Shown in pieces: positions 12,001 through 24,672 of a DNA stretch of 64,000 bases. Source of the stretch: Vitellaria paradoxa (lineage: Eukaryota; Streptophyta; Magnoliopsida; Ericales; Sapotaceae); NCBI GenBank assembly GCA_019916065.1, contig CM034240.1:39644561-39708560 (forward strand), written 5' to 3'. The notes below the pieces were generated by a model. That model was not told where the DNA came from, ran no database searches, and saw only the letters and a program-made list of their open reading frames with translations. The translations under genes and the position numbers were made by a program. The stretch's first letter is position 1; the number at the start of each line of letters is the position of its first letter.

Positions 12001-14307
12001 GATTGGTGCTCATTAATGCTCTCTTTAGCACGAGGAAATGGATTCTACCCGGTGCAATCCATGGGTTATATCACGCTTAAGAAGATTAAGTGGGAGAAAA
12101 TTTGACATCTGGTTACTAGTGACCATATAGCCGAGCTTCTGCACACTTATGCTATACTTGGCTTTTACAATTTTTTAGATAGCACGTTTGTTGTTGGTAG
12201 TCGGAAAAATTAAAAGATCTTCCGCTTCCTTTATGACATCGTTCCAAGTGCATGCATACTATGTGTCTGATGTCTTATCTGGCCTTTTATGTTTAATTTG
12301 ATATTTTCTTTTATTATTACATCTTGAATGAATATCAGGGTCATCAAATAACTTGCTCCCTCTCTCTCTTGAGCATTTACAGTGAGTTACATGTATGTGA
12401 TACAAAAAAAGGAAAAATTTATCAACGTAAAATAGGTATAGCCTCTCTGTATTTTATTGCGAATCAGAAGTGAGCTTCCCGCTAGTTCCATTGAACTTCC
12501 TGCTCTCTTCCCGAAGTGATGAAACCTGATACTGTTTTACCGTATCGCGGGAGGCAAGCCCCTTACAGCCCCAACCTTCTCTATGTTCCCACAAAACAAT
12601 GTGAATCTAAATGGGTAGATGCCTTAGCTTCACTCGTTTCGGCCCTTCACCATCTTCGCTCAGGCATTTACCCCTTTACCAGTGTCCGAGTGTATCAAGT
12701 ATGAGTCACAACTCTAACAGCAAGTTTAGGACATTCTTTTTGAAAGAGGAGATCGTTTGCAGAAAGAAGGCAACTACTAGGTCAATTTGATAGTTCTCAT
12801 TTGGGTGTTGTCATGGTGATCAATAACATGGTATGGTGGTGTAAACTAAATGGATGTGGTTTCTCCACTTGTTGTATCATTTTTTTTCCTGCTTCAAAAG
12901 TGTGATGTGCCATCCATGATGGAATGAAGAAACTGTGCTGTTGGTTTCTCGACAAGTTAATTTTACTTAAGTAAGTTCAAGTCTAAATTTGGACAATGTA
13001 AGTTATAGTTTTTCTTATCATTGTTAGATGAAACAGCGGGGTCCTCTGAGGATGACTTGAGTGCAGGAGAGACACAGGTGCAAGAAGGTAACCAGACAGG
13101 CGAAGACCGTGAGCTTAAAGATAAACTCTTGCGTAAATATGGTGGTTACATTAGTTCCCTGAAGCGTGAATTTTCGAAAAAGAAGAAGAAAGGAAAGCTA
13201 CCCAGAGAAGCAAGGCAAATGTTGCTTGATTGGTGGACAATTCACTACAAATGGCCATACCCAACGGTACAAGTTTCTTGGAATCATTTTAGTTTAACAT
13301 TTAAATGTTGCCGAAATTTTAAATTGCATTCCATAGCGGCTTTATTTATATTTCGACAAGTACACTGCATTGATTTCACACTTTTTGCCAAGTTTGTTTT
13401 TAATTCAACCCATGGGTTTAGGGCTGGTTTTGTTTGAACTAACAGCTCCTCAGTGGTCCTCTGGTGTGAACTCTGGCATCTTCGAAAATGCAAAGTAGGT
13501 GGGTGTTGAAGGCTCTATTTGTTTGAATGTAAAATATTTTCTAGAAAACACATTTAGGCTATGTTTGAAGCATGGATTTATGGAGGGAAAAGAAAAGTGA
13601 AGGAAAATGGTACGATTGCAAAATAAAGTGGAAAAAATTAACTTTATGTTATTTTTTTTATTGAGTTAGAAAAATAAGACTAGAATGAATAGATATTTAT
13701 CAAAATATTTTAACTTTTATTTGGTTAAGTAAACAAAAATTGCTCGAATTATGAATTTTATTTTCCCTTCATTTTTTTTCCCCTCCACAAATCCATGTTC
13801 CAAACATAGCATTAGTCATGTTTCAGGAAAATAATGTTTAAAAACGTGTAAAAATGTTTTCCGGAAAATATTTACATTGAAACAAACAGATGTTGAAACG
13901 TTTGATCTTGTGCATATTATGAGAAGAACCCGCATCTCTTAAGTTCTTGGCCTTCTCTCAACCTCTAGTTTTGATGTTGTAAGTTTGTTGGGTTGGTTGG
14001 TCTTTGAAGAACTGAAAATTCAAGGACAACGTCTGAACGTCGTCAAGAGCACCAAATCAGCTCGTTTCCTTTTTATTCTTGCCATGAGGTCTAAAGCATA
14101 AAACCTTGCCGTGTTCACAATCTTAGGTTGCTTTTATTTGTCATGCAGGAAGCTGACAAGGTTTCCCTCGCTGAATCAACAGGCCTAGACCAGAAACAGA
14201 TAAACAACTGGTTCATAAACCAACGGAAACGGCACTGGAAACCATCAGACAATGCACAATATGCTGTCATGGACGGTCTCTATGGATCATTTTTCATCAA
14301 TGATTGA
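5110..14307 (+). CDS. KNAT6-like: KNOX class I homeodomain transcription factor (KNAT2/KNAT6-like), 5 exons
   Basis: Exons 5110-5433, 5930-6052, 6156-6291, 13028-13266 and 14149-14307 all have GT-AG borders and join in frame to 326 residues. The ATG at 5110 (context gcaATGG) opens the first exon; there is no earlier in-frame ATG. Order: variable N-terminus, KNOX1 (about 83-128, [17 protein letters not shown]), KNOX2 (about 140-190, [20 protein letters not shown]), acidic linker, ELK domain (about 223-244), then a TALE homeodomain (about 245-307) with the PYP loop (271-273) and [14 protein letters not shown] recognition helix. Class I KNOX proteins pair with BELL partners in the nucleus and maintain shoot meristems and organ boundaries. 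The ending [11 protein letters not shown] and the KNOX2 sequence fit the KNAT2/KNAT6 clade better than STM or KNAT1. Introns are 496, 103, 6736 and 882 bp; a long intron before the ELK exon is typical of the family. No coding damage is visible. Confidence 0.92.
6054..6094. repeat. (TC)n microsatellite at the 5' splice site of KNOX intron 2
   Basis: About 20 TC units begin one base after the G of the GT donor of intron 2, so the donor reads GTCTCT and lacks the usual purine-rich +3 to +5 positions. The intron is only 103 bp and the repeat fills about 40% of it. Confidence 0.9.
7210..7815. mobile_element. Degenerate non-autonomous DNA element in KNOX intron 3
   Basis: The left end (GGGATGGTGCGACACG) is an imperfect inverted match to the right end (GAACATGACACCCTAG). 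Inside, towards the right end, are GTCGTGTCGTGTTACCC-type motifs, a composition common in small plant MULE- or hAT-like elements. No target duplication was seen. Boundaries are approximate. Confidence 0.4.
9904..9940. repeat. C(11)TCCCA(21) compound homopolymer
   Basis: A long C run followed almost directly by a long A run in KNOX intron 3. Related T(n)G(n) or C(n)A(n) junctions occur near 29620, 33810, 42540 and 58305. Confidence 0.9.
11260..11613 (+). repeat. 182 bp-period tandem duplication in KNOX intron 3
   Basis: Copy 1 (about 11260-11430) and copy 2 (about 11442-11613) share GCTTGCCT, CAAGGAAATCACxTxGATGG, TTAGATATAGGTTTTTGA, TATATTTCCAAAATATGGAA and GCAGACTCACATTGAA in the same order and spacing. 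Scattered substitutions and small indels show the duplication is not recent. Confidence 0.85.
13557..13811. mobile_element. Tourist-like MITE in KNOX intron 4
   Basis: Inverted termini GGCTATGTTTGAAGCATGGATT and AAATCCATGTTCCAAACATAGCA flank about 255 bp of AT-rich DNA. TTA lies on both sides (13554-13556 and 13812-13814), as expected for PIF/Harbinger-type MITEs. It carries no coding capacity. Confidence 0.7.
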
Positions 14308-14925
14308 GGTGGGCTATATATATATATATATATAGACACACACTTAAAACCTGGCCTCTCTGTTAATGCTTGCTTATCCCTTATGATATTTTATCACTTT
14401 GAAACCTGTATTCCTCCTGTTAACTTACTACTAGTTGTTGGTAGAGATTGTGCGAGAATTAAAATGTCGTGTGATTCCGATTTATTTGTATATATATCTT
14501 CTTTGCCTGGAGTTACCTGCCGTATCAAACCCCGACCCGTCTACTATGCGTTGAAGTGTTTTGCAATTGTAGGTCTGAAAAGGGTGAATAGCTAACGCGT
14601 CATTTGGTATGCTTATTTTGTACTTATTTTTTATTTTTTGTTTTTGAAAAAAAAAAAAAAAAACTGCTTAAAACGTAGTTGATGACTTGTATTTTTAAAA
14701 TTTATTTTAGAAAATAAAAAATAAATTTATACATGAAATACAAAATGACAAAGAGTTGTTTTGAGCGTTTTTAATTTAAAATAAAAAAATCTAAAAATAC
14801 AAAAAATAGATAATTTCAAATTAAATGCATTTTTTGTTTTATGTGCTCGAGGATATTTAAAATATAAAATACAAAAAATAGGAAATAAAAGATAAAAAAT
14901 AGAAATGCAAATCAAAGGTCACTTA

Positions 14926-15066
14926 GGGGTGTTTGGAAGTTAAAAAAAGTTAACATTTGAGATTGATGTGATGTAAAAATGATAAGTGGTAAATTTTAAT
15001 TGAAGGGGTTTGAAAACTTTTGAAGTTTTTGAAATTTTTTAAGTTTTTTTTCTTCCAAACACCCCC
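14926..15066. mobile_element. Tourist-like MITE, 141 bp
   Basis: GGGGTGTTTGGAAG at the left mirrors CTTCCAAACACCCCC at the right, with TTA on both sides (14923-14925 and 15067-15069). The interior is A/T-rich and partly self-complementary. Confidence 0.75.
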
Positions 15067-16298
15067 TTAGTTATCCATTAGCATTGATTTGGTCTCTAGA
15101 AATGTCTTGTTTTTAGATATCCGGTTTGGATCTTTCGGTACCTGGAATGCCATATTAAGCGTCCACCTCTGCCCTTAAGCTTATTTATCCATTTAAGGGG
15201 TTTGATGTAGGGGTTTGACAAAACTTTGATTGGCCCCGTTTGGTATCCTTAATAAACTTCAAAAATCACTATAAATCTTTAACAATTTTTATACCTCTAA
15301 TTTTTTCGTCATTATTAATTTCAAAAATTTTGATATTTCGCTAAAAAAATAAAAAATCTGATAATAGAATAACCGTATGCATAAATTTTTTTAAAATCAT
15401 ATTCTTCGTGTCTAAAATTTTCAAACTACTATAAATTTCCAATAACTTCTATACCTTTAATTTTTCCGTCATTACTAATTTCAAAAAGTTTCAATATTTT
15501 GTTAAAAAAATAAAAAATCTGAAAGTAGGTTAACCGAATGCGTAAGTTTTTTTTTATAATTATATTTTTCGTGTCGAAAACTTTCAAACGAGTACTATTA
15601 TCATTATTTTATGTGAATTTTTTTGAATCCGTGAGAATGGATTTAGAAAATCGTTTATACGGTTTGCTACTATTAAAAAAAATGTATCAAAATTAACCTC
15701 AAATTATATTTTATCTCAATTTATCTTATTTTTTTTTTACTCCTAACAGGGTCAATGTGGATGTGGAAAAGAGACCAAAAAAAAAAAAGCAAATGGCGGC
15801 TTAATTTAAAGGAAAAGATCAAATTGTAGCGTCATTTTGGTGTTAGATCTCTATGGTGAAACAGAATTGCGTGCTTTATTACGTAGTTCAAAGCAGTGAT
15901 ATTGCTGATGTGTTCCGTTCGTAATGTAACTTGGTCAAATATCAGGCTTTATTTGGTTTAAAAAAAAAACTTCCAGCTTTTCTCTTGTTAATTATTTTTT
16001 TTTGTCTTATATAATATTTTCACTAAAATTTAATTTTCTTTTAAAAAAATAACTTTTAGATGTGTTAATTGTAGTTGAAAAAAAATAAAAAAATTCACGT
16101 ATGTTTGAATAAAAGTTAAAAAAAATAAAAAAAATTATTTTTTTATTTTTTTTATCTAGACAGACGTAGATTTTTTTAATTTTTTTTTAAATGAACATGA
16201 ATTTTTTAATATTTTTTTGAATGTAATTAATATGTTTAGAAGTTACAGTTTTAAAAAAATGAAAATAAAATTTGGTTAAAAAAAAGTCAGATAAGATG

Positions 16299-16316
16299 TG
16301 AGGGGGGGGGGGGGGG
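16299..16316. repeat. G homopolymer (about 16 bases)
   Basis: Uninterrupted G run in AT-rich intergenic DNA; length is likely variable. Confidence 0.8.
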
Positions 16317-16902
16317 AGCCTAACAAAAAAAAGGTGGAAGACATTAGGTTCCCTAATTGAGGAAATGAAGCAAGAAATGACATGGAAGCAAGTTCGACGT
16401 TTTTAAGCTATTGATTCCGAAATTTCGCATTATCTTAAAAAAGTTTTTCATTAATTTCTTGTGTTGTCGGGGATTGATTCCGAAATTTCTCATTATCCGA
16501 ATAAAGTTTTTCGTTAATTTGTTGTGTTGTCGGTGGCTCTTGCTTGGCGGATGCTTGCTTAACTTTAGACACTTTGCCCGGGACAGTGTCAGAAACCTGC
16601 GGGCAGAAATTTCTACGAGATTAACAGTAATTATCAATTTATTAAAAAATAAAAAATAAAAGTAGTTTCAGTGAGTTTTTGACAGAGGAAGTGGTCAAAT
16701 AGTTATATTTAAAATTTTTAATTACAAAATTACTTCAAATGTGGTAGGCAAAAATGTCTATGAATTAACTGTAATTATAAATTTATTCAAAAAAAAAAAA
16801 AATAGTCTCAGCGAATTTTTAACAGAGGAAAGGATCAAAGATTTATATTTGAATTTTTTTTAATTATAAAATATTTTTAGTCTCTTGCTTTCGGGTTACA
16901 GG

Positions 16903-17332
16903 TAGGGTTGAGCAAAAAACTCAACTGAATAAATCAAATCAAAAATTGCGGTTAACAAAACTAATGGTTTCTGTTTCATTTTATTTTTTTTTGGGTTATC
17001 GGTTCGGTTTCGATTTTTAATATATATTAATCGGTGGTTTGATTAACCGATCGAATTTTATTATTAATATAAATTATATAATATATATTAATATATTATA
17101 TATATCAATATATATTATTTTTATGTTCTTGAATGTATAATTAAATAGTTACATTGATAATTATTTTATAAAAAAAGACTGATAAAAATGAGTAATCGAA
17201 CTGATTTGAGCGGTTAATCGTTTGTAACAGTTCGATTTTGGTTTAAGGGGAAAATAATGATTTGGTTGGTTCGGTTTTTTTTTTTTTTCTTGCCTCATGG
17301 TTCGTTTAACTGAATCGTGAACGCTCCTACTT
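16903..17332. mobile_element. Degenerate GGTTCGGTTT-type non-autonomous element
   Basis: The interior has the characteristic alternation of GGTTATCGGTTCGGTTTCG, ATTAACCGATCGAA and TTGGTTCGGTT motifs seen in small plant DNA elements. The ends (GGTAGGGTTGAGC and GCTCCTACTTTC) are a weak inverted match. No target duplication was found. Confidence 0.35.
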
Positions 17333-17573
17333 TCAAGGGCTAATGTGTAAAAGATGAATGGTTTAGATACAATCTTGATTTTCTTCAAATGATTTAACAG
17401 TCTTGATTTAATTTGATTTTTTTTAAATAATTTAATAATCATTTAATAGTGCAAATGAATTAATGATACTAATCTCTCAACAATTTAATGATGTGCATCA
17501 AGGTCGTTTGTGCTTTACGCATATGTTCCTGCACAGCTCTCTGGAACCCTTACTGTCGCTTATTAGCTTCGTT

Positions 17574-18330
17574 ACTTGTACTTGCGTAGCTTTTCTACTT
17601 AAAGCAATATTGTTGCCGTCATGAGTAAGTTTGCGCGTCCATATATGCACTTTGGTTTCCTTACATAATTTGGGTGCAATTATTTGCATTCTTACTTTTA
17701 ATTCGCGCAACTCAGTTAATTCATACTTCTTATGTTTTATCCGAACAACTTAATAATTTCTTCACGCAACTCATAAAATGCACTTAAAATTTTAAAAACA
17801 CTCATTGATTAAAAGGGTAAGAGCTTATTGAAATATTTTAATTTTTTCAGTAACCAATTGTTAAAATATTTCGTTTATTTTAGTGTAAAAGTATTGAAAG
17901 TTTATGTGGTTAATTGCTAAATTTTTTAGTAACTGATTGTTGAAATTGTTTGATCTTTTCGACAAGTACCTGTTGAAAGTTTTTAATTTGTTCAGTAATT
18001 GTTGCTAAAATTTTTTTGTTTATTTGTCAAAAATTTGTTTCAACAAGTGGTTGTCGAATTTATTTGATTTTTTCAGTAAGTGGTTGTAAATATTAGTTTT
18101 TAAAATATAAGCTATGTGTAGTAAATATAGAGGATAAGGAAATTATTTTACATTAGAGTATTTTTATTTTAAGATGTAAAAATTTTAATTGGGTTGGAGA
18201 AAATTAAATAGAATTACAAATAGTGCCACCCTATAACTTGATTTGTTTTTCTACTTTCGCAATATTATTGCCATTAAGAATATGTTTTCATTTTCATGTA
18301 CACTTTGGTCTCCTTATAATTTGATTTGTA
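17574..18330 (+). repeat. Diverged direct repeat pair about 660 bp apart
   Basis: Segments near 17574-17680 and 18235-18330 share CTTTTCTACTT, GCAATATTxTTGCC, a TGCACTTTGGTxTCCTTA-like stretch and TAATTTG in the same order. They could be remnants of LTRs or of an old duplication. The DNA between them has no coding signal. Confidence 0.35.
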
Positions 18331-21300
18331 GGCTCACATTGTTTGATTCCGGATTTGTTTTAATATAAAATATTTTTATTTATATTTTTAAAATATACAT
18401 ATTTTTTAAAACATAAATAAAAGTGTTTTAGCAAAATGCAAAATGTTTTCTAAAGATATATTTATTCATATTTTTAAAAAATATTTTCTTAAAACATTGA
18501 GTAAAAATATTTTCTATTTACGTTAAAAGCCAAGCGATGCTTCGTTATTTTTGTCAACCCTGGGGGCTCCCTCGGTGGTTCCACGTCATCGACCAACTCA
18601 TATTGAGGTGGATTAATTAAATTAATTCAAAAGACTTGGGCCCCATTTTTCATGGCAAGTTTTGGCTATGACATTCAAGTGCCGCCTAATACTAGTGTTG
18701 ACATGTGCATTTTACGTTGATAAAAAATAATTTTTAATTTTTTTATATTTTCATAAAAATTAAGATTTTTTTTTGATTAAATATCAGTAGATCGGTGAGA
18801 TAGTCAGTCCACTGACATCTCATTTGGCCGAGACTGCAGAGCACTGGACACGAAACACTAGACTCATATATATTTTTTTGAATTAACACCAAGACCTAAG
18901 AAAATAATTTAAAATTGATTTGTAGGTTTGGATTTATAAATATATATACACTCTAATTATCCCACTGATGTGGTATAGCCATTAAAAATAAGATTTATAG
19001 TTATATAAAATAGTTATTATATTATTTTTATATAGTTATATTTTTTATTATATTAATTTTAGTGAGCAAATAAAATTGATTAAAGTTCGGTATGATCTAA
19101 TATTTTAAGTTTTTCAAAAAATCAAATTTGAGTCTATAATATATATTAACATTCAAATCTACTTAATCAATTTGATTGATTAATGTAATGATAATAAAAT
19201 AATGTAATATATAGTAATGTAATATGACATATCATGGAAAGGCGTGTTTGGTGCACCAAATTTTGGTGAAAATTTTTAAAAATCTCTATTACATTTTTAT
19301 ACATTCTTACTTTCTCAAAGTTCGAAAAAAGTTTAATACCTTCTAAAAAAAAGACAATAACTGAAATTTGGTTAATCAAATAGTAAATTTTTTTTTACCA
19401 TTCTCACCATGCGCTCCCAAACTACTGAATAACATCCACCGTGACTATTTTTTCTCGGGTTGTAGAAAACGTTCCGGCTAATTACAAAAATCATTCCGAC
19501 GGATTCGCACAGCCAACTTTCATTCAAACGGTTTCGAGTCTGGTTTGGTTTGAATCTGTCCAAACAAAAATATAATCTGTCAGAATGGGAATCCTATTGT
19601 TCATCTCCAAAAAATGCGATTTGAGAAGTGTGTACTAAATACAAAAAATTTCTCCAAACCACATTTTATTTCATTTTATCTCACTTTTTATCACTTCAAA
19701 TACACTCAATAGAATGTAGTACGACATAAAATAGGAAAAAAAAATCTAACCAATTAAAAATAAACCTAATAGATAAAAAAAATATTTCATGTATTATATA
19801 TAAAATCAAAATATAAATAGGAAATATAAATTATATATATATATATTAAAATTAAACTAAGTCGAGCTGAATAAATATTTACATATATCTACATAAATCT
19901 AAATCAGGCTTAGAAAGGAAAATTAGGCATTTATGTTCATCCAAGTTCATCTCCAACATGTTTTTGCCGTGTCTCTCTCACAAAAATAGGCATTATCTTC
20001 CTTAGCTTCAATCTTGTTTTTCTATCTTGTTTTATTTTGGTCAGAGTAAGTGCTTATGTGTTACTAGTGTTAATACTGGTATGCTAAAGATGACAAATAA
20101 ATGAAAGCTCGGTGGAAGGAAGGGTGTTGGACGTGTGAAAGATGGCTCATTAATCCACGTGGCGAGATCACGGAAAAAGTTTTAACTTTTTGAAGTTTTA
20201 AAAAATTTCAACCCTTTCCAAAAATTTATTAAAATTGGCTTAAACAAACAATTTTAATACGGTTCCAATGAATTTTAACAAATTTTTTAAAAAATTGGAC
20301 TGACATTTATATAAAAAATTTTCACAAAACTTCAAAAGTTCTTAAGATTCTTTAATAAAATTTTACAACTGGTCACTTTATAGAATTTTAAACAACTTTC
20401 TGTCAAATCAAAAACAAACATCCAACATCATTTCAAAATAACTTTTTACACTCTAAATTTTAAAAAATTTCACTTTCCTTAACTATTATTATTATTATTT
20501 TTACATTCCAAACGGCCTCAATATAAGTATTTTAGATTTTAATAAGAATTACAATCATGGACCCAAATTTTATCAAATCGCCGGACAAGTTAATTAAAAT
20601 TTTGAAATTTCCAAATTAAATGATTCCAATACATAATTAACAGAATAACTAAAATGGGAATTAGTCAAATACAATAAAATAAAATACGGAGTCGATCAAT
20701 TGATTTCAACTGGCTCCTCTAGCTAATAACGAGGTTTAAAAAGGAAAGAAACTGACTTCAATTAGCATAATAGAGACAGGCTTCGATCAACATAACACTA
20801 ATATTTAAAAGATATTAATTTCGGCGAACACTTAACTTTTCGTGAAGATTGCATTTGAATTCCCCAAAGTTCATTAATTACGGTTTTGTGCTTGTGCTCG
20901 ACAAAACTCCCATTATTCATGCAATATCTGCATAGAGGTTGCTAAAGTATTTGTTAAAAATAACCTACGGTAGTAAGATCGGTTTCCCATGAGAGTTGGC
21001 ATTAATAGTTCACACTCAAGTTCAACATAGACTGCTAGGCCAAACATTGTAATCTGAAAAAAGAGTAGGGATGCTTATTTAAAGAAAAGTCCTCGTGGGT
21101 CAAAGGTATGTCTTTTACACAATCAAAAATTCTTCTTGAATTCTCTTGAGATTCTAAGTTTGTTTTGGAGCACATCTTGTTGGCAGCCCACCAGTCGTGA
21201 TAGTTTAATTAATCCTTATTTTGTAGGTCTCACAAGGAGGAGGAGGAGGAAGAGGAGAAAAGGTTAGTTGTATTTTTGCGGGGGTGACAACTTTTTTTAT

Positions 21301-24083
21301 TGCATAATCCAAATTTTAGATAATAGAAACTGTAAATGAAAACTAAAACCAAAAAATAAGCCTAATGCAAATGAAGACATTGACAATCAAAGGCAAGATT
21401 AAAGTGATGCAAAAGATAAATTAAACTTTGGAACTTCTATTTCACTATAAATCTCATTTTTTTTTCAATTTTAAAATTAGGTATCATAGAGGATGACAAA
21501 ATCTCATTTTGTTTTTCAATTGTAAAAGTAGGTATTCATAGAGGATGACAAAATTACTATGATTTTCGCATTACTTGCCCCATTTAAGATGAGTGTAGAG
21601 ATATTGTTTATATGTATACAGGAATTTTAAGTGATTCCTAAAAGGGATTAGGGGTGGTAGTTTGAGAATGGTTACACTATTATCCTAGACATAATGCTTG
21701 CGTGCAAAACAATTTATTATATTTCTTAGAAGAACTTATTTTTAAAACTTAGTTATCAAAGGGAGGGAGTTCAAAGTATATAAACACTACATCAACATCT
21801 ACACTATTGATATGCAACAAATGTAACTTATACTACATATATTCATCGGGTTGTAATTGGAGTGTCCAATAATCTAATAAGATCTTCTGTTGACGTGTCC
21901 GATCAAGTGAAAAGGTACTGCAGATATGGTCGGATGAATATTTGACAATACGAGTGTCTTAGACTTCTTGACTTGTGACTCGAATTTTGAAACAAAATTG
22001 CCAGTCAAGTGGTGTTCGGCCGAACGCCCCTCCAACGGTTAAGTTAAAATACGTATAGAAGAAGGAAAAGGTCGAAAGTAAATTTAGTAGAATTTTTGTA
22101 TGGTGAATAGTACTTGCTTTTCTTTTTCGTCTCTTATGTATTTATAGGTTTTTAGACATGTGTTGTCCTTCCTCAGAAGATGGTCTTACCCGAATATTAC
22201 GAGTAACAGTGTGGCTATGGTCAGAGTTGTGCTAGATAGTTGGAAGGTCAGAGTTGTAACCGACGGTAAATGCAGGCATAGCTTTTGTGCCCCTCCATCA
22301 ACGTGGCACGAAGATAGCTGCCTCCACACCTACTAATTTGTCTCCTCTTCGAATGTGTGCCACGTGTCCGAATTTGATTTTGGATGTACGCCACATGTCC
22401 AAGTTTCCCCTCTAGTAATATAGGCTCTATTTCAACCGATACATTTTTACATATTTATTTATATGTTTATTATATTTTATTATAGTAGATATAGTATTTA
22501 TTTAATAAATATTATATATACTATTTGATTTAGAAATATGTATAAATTTTATTTTTGAATATTGTTTTAATTTAATAAACAATTTTTATGCTTACGCTGG
22601 AGTAAAAGTGGCAAAGAAAAACTCTCATCTAAGTCAAGATAGGTATGGGGAGATTCCTTATCAACAACAATGGCGTTGATTAAATCATGATATTGTTTAG
22701 TACTTTCTTCGTTCCCTTATTTATTAGTTTCATGTTGGGAGAAAAGTAAAAATTATTATTTTTTTCGAATTTATTTTTTATGTTTTATTTACATTTTTTT
22801 AAATTAATCCAAAAATTATTTTAATGTACTCGAAGCCGATTGCACCATTCGAAACAGCAGCAAAACCGCTCTTCATATGAGCCAACATCTATACTAAAAA
22901 ATATTAATTGAATAGATTTAATATTTTTCTTGATTTTCAATTACTCCTTCATCTATTAATCTTAACACATTAACCCTTTACCTATTTTCAAGGGTTCCGT
23001 TGGAAAAAAAATTTAAAAAGTCGGTTATTTATTTATTATTTCTTAACTATCTCAATATATTTCTAATATGATTACTATTCACATATTCAAATTTGGAACT
23101 TATCACTATTGCATAAGATATATCAGACAAATCATTCGATTTTTTGTTATAAATTAAAAAAATCAAAATTTTCTTATCCCACATAAAAAAAACTTGATCC
23201 GAAAACAAAAATAAATTATATATATATATTTTTTGTTTTTGGTATAAAGAAACAAGGTGTGTAAACCCGAATGAAAATCAAATTAAACCTAATATTTTAG
23301 GTTTTTAATCCTACAACATTTTCATTTGATTTAGTTCTTTTTTAATTTAAATTTAACTTAAAATTTTAAACCAAAATTTGAGGGCAAAATCAAATGGAAA
23401 TAAAAAAAATCAAATTAAACTTAATAATTCTGAGTTTTTAATCCTACAACATTTCATTTAATTTAGTTTTTTTATTTTAAATTTAACTTAAAATTTTAAA
23501 CCAAATTTTAAGGATACATTTTTATTATTTATCATTAAATGAAATATATATAATGAATATAGAATAAAGAAATAAAAATATTTATTATTAAGATCCGAGA
23601 ATTAATTTTGTTAGATTCTTTATTAAAAATAAGTTCAGGTCGTTTTCTTTTTTGGATGGGATAAAAAAATTGATTTATTTAATTTATAATAGAAAATTAA
23701 ATGATTTATCTAACCTAACCGATGCAAATAGTTTCAAATTTGAATATAAGTGAATAATAAAGTTTCAAATTTAAATATATGTGAATAATAATCGCATTAA
23801 AAATAGATTGAGAAAATTAAGGAATAAATAGAAAGTTAACAATTTTTTTAATGGTTCACAAATAGAATGTGAGGGGGTTAAAATATTAGAATTAATAGAT
23901 AAAGTTATAAATTGAAAATTAGGTATAATTAGAGAGGTGTCAATGTAATTAACGCTTAAAAAATATATGAATATATTTGAACTGTTGGCAACACCTCTAT
24001 ATTTTTTTCTTTTTCTTTCTTTTTTAATAGAATCTAACTCGTTAGAATCGGGAATTATTTTTTCTTTGTTATATTGACATTTA

Positions 24084-24241
24084 GGCCCTGTTTGGTGGAA
24101 TTAAAATTTACCAAAATTCACAAATTTTAACTAATTTTTACACTTTTCTCCAATGAAATTTTTTTACATATCACTTTTATGTCACATTTTTTTACTTTTG
24201 TTATATTTTTTTATCAAATTTTTTATTCCACCAAACAGGCC
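24084..24241. mobile_element. Tourist-like MITE upstream of the B55 gene
   Basis: GGCCCTGTTTGGTGGAAT at the left and ATTCCACCAAACAGGCC at the right are inverted and nearly perfect. TTTA flanks both sides (24080-24083 and 24242-24245). It lies about 430 bp before the B55 start codon, so it is probably in or near the promoter. Confidence 0.8.
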
Positions 24242-24611
24242 TTTAAATAAAATAATTACGGAATAGCTATTCACGATCAATTATTTGCCAATACATTATT
24301 AAAGCAACCACAATGTGATTCCGCGGCAAACCAGTGTATTTTTAATGATTTTAGGGCAGTCAATAATTTTGTACTTATTTTATTAATCGCCAATAAAATA
24401 AATTCCAATTGGATAACTGCCACTACGCCGTCTGCGTGGAAGTTTTAATGAGACAAAATTACCTTTTTTGACATTTTGTACGTGATGACGCGGCCGAGAA
24501 ATTCCGGGAAAATCGAGTGGATAATAGAAAGCCGAGAAGAATCGGAATCGGAATCTCACTGAGAGTGCGTCAGTTTTCGCTTGGGTAGACACATTACGAG
24601 TGGACTTTTTA

Positions 24612-24652
24612 ATGGCGATCTCTTCATGATTTCGAACTCTCCGATTTCGTAG
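24612..24652 (+). promoter_or_regulatory. Two overlapping upstream ORFs before the B55 start
   Basis: If the leader begins upstream of 24612, a scanning ribosome meets ATG at 24612 (5 codons, stop TGA at 24627-24629) and then ATG at 24626 (8 codons, stop TAG at 24650-24652), before the main ATG at 24673. Their role is inference, as the transcription start is unknown. Confidence 0.45.
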
Positions 24653-24672
24653 CCAGAGTCAGAAGCCTCCGT

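Larger units (their letters stand above)
6292..13027 (+). other. KNOX intron 3 (6.7 kb)
   Basis: Bounded by G|GTCTCA at 6291/6292 and TTGTTAG at 13027. It separates the MEINOX half from the ELK/homeodomain half. It holds a degenerate terminal-repeat element (about 7210-7815), a C(11)TCCCA(21) run near 9904 and a 182 bp tandem duplication (11260-11613). No long reading frame resembles a protein. Long third introns of KNOX genes are known to carry regulatory sequence; none can be pinpointed by eye here. Confidence 0.85.
14308..24611. other. Intergenic region between the KNOX and B55 genes
   Basis: About 10 kb of AT-rich DNA without a supported gene. It includes a TA run just after the KNOX stop, Tourist-like MITEs (14926-15066 and 24084-24241), a GGTTCGGTTT-rich degenerate element (about 16903-17332) and a direct repeat at about 17574-17680 and 18235-18330. 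Short frames such as the 70-codon one at 17498-17710 on the minus strand have no recognisable domain. The leader of the B55 gene begins somewhere in the last few hundred bases. Confidence 0.7.

Noticed and set aside
16353..16659. Overlapping frames on both strands with repeated residues near 16411-16637.
   Set aside because: They arise from a short direct repeat (GATTGATTCCGAAATTTC / CATTATC). No protein resemblance.
24383..24592. Minus-strand 69-codon frame upstream of the B55 gene, a possible divergent gene.
   Set aside because: Arg/Phe-rich, with no recognisable motif or upstream context; most likely chance in the leader/promoter region.
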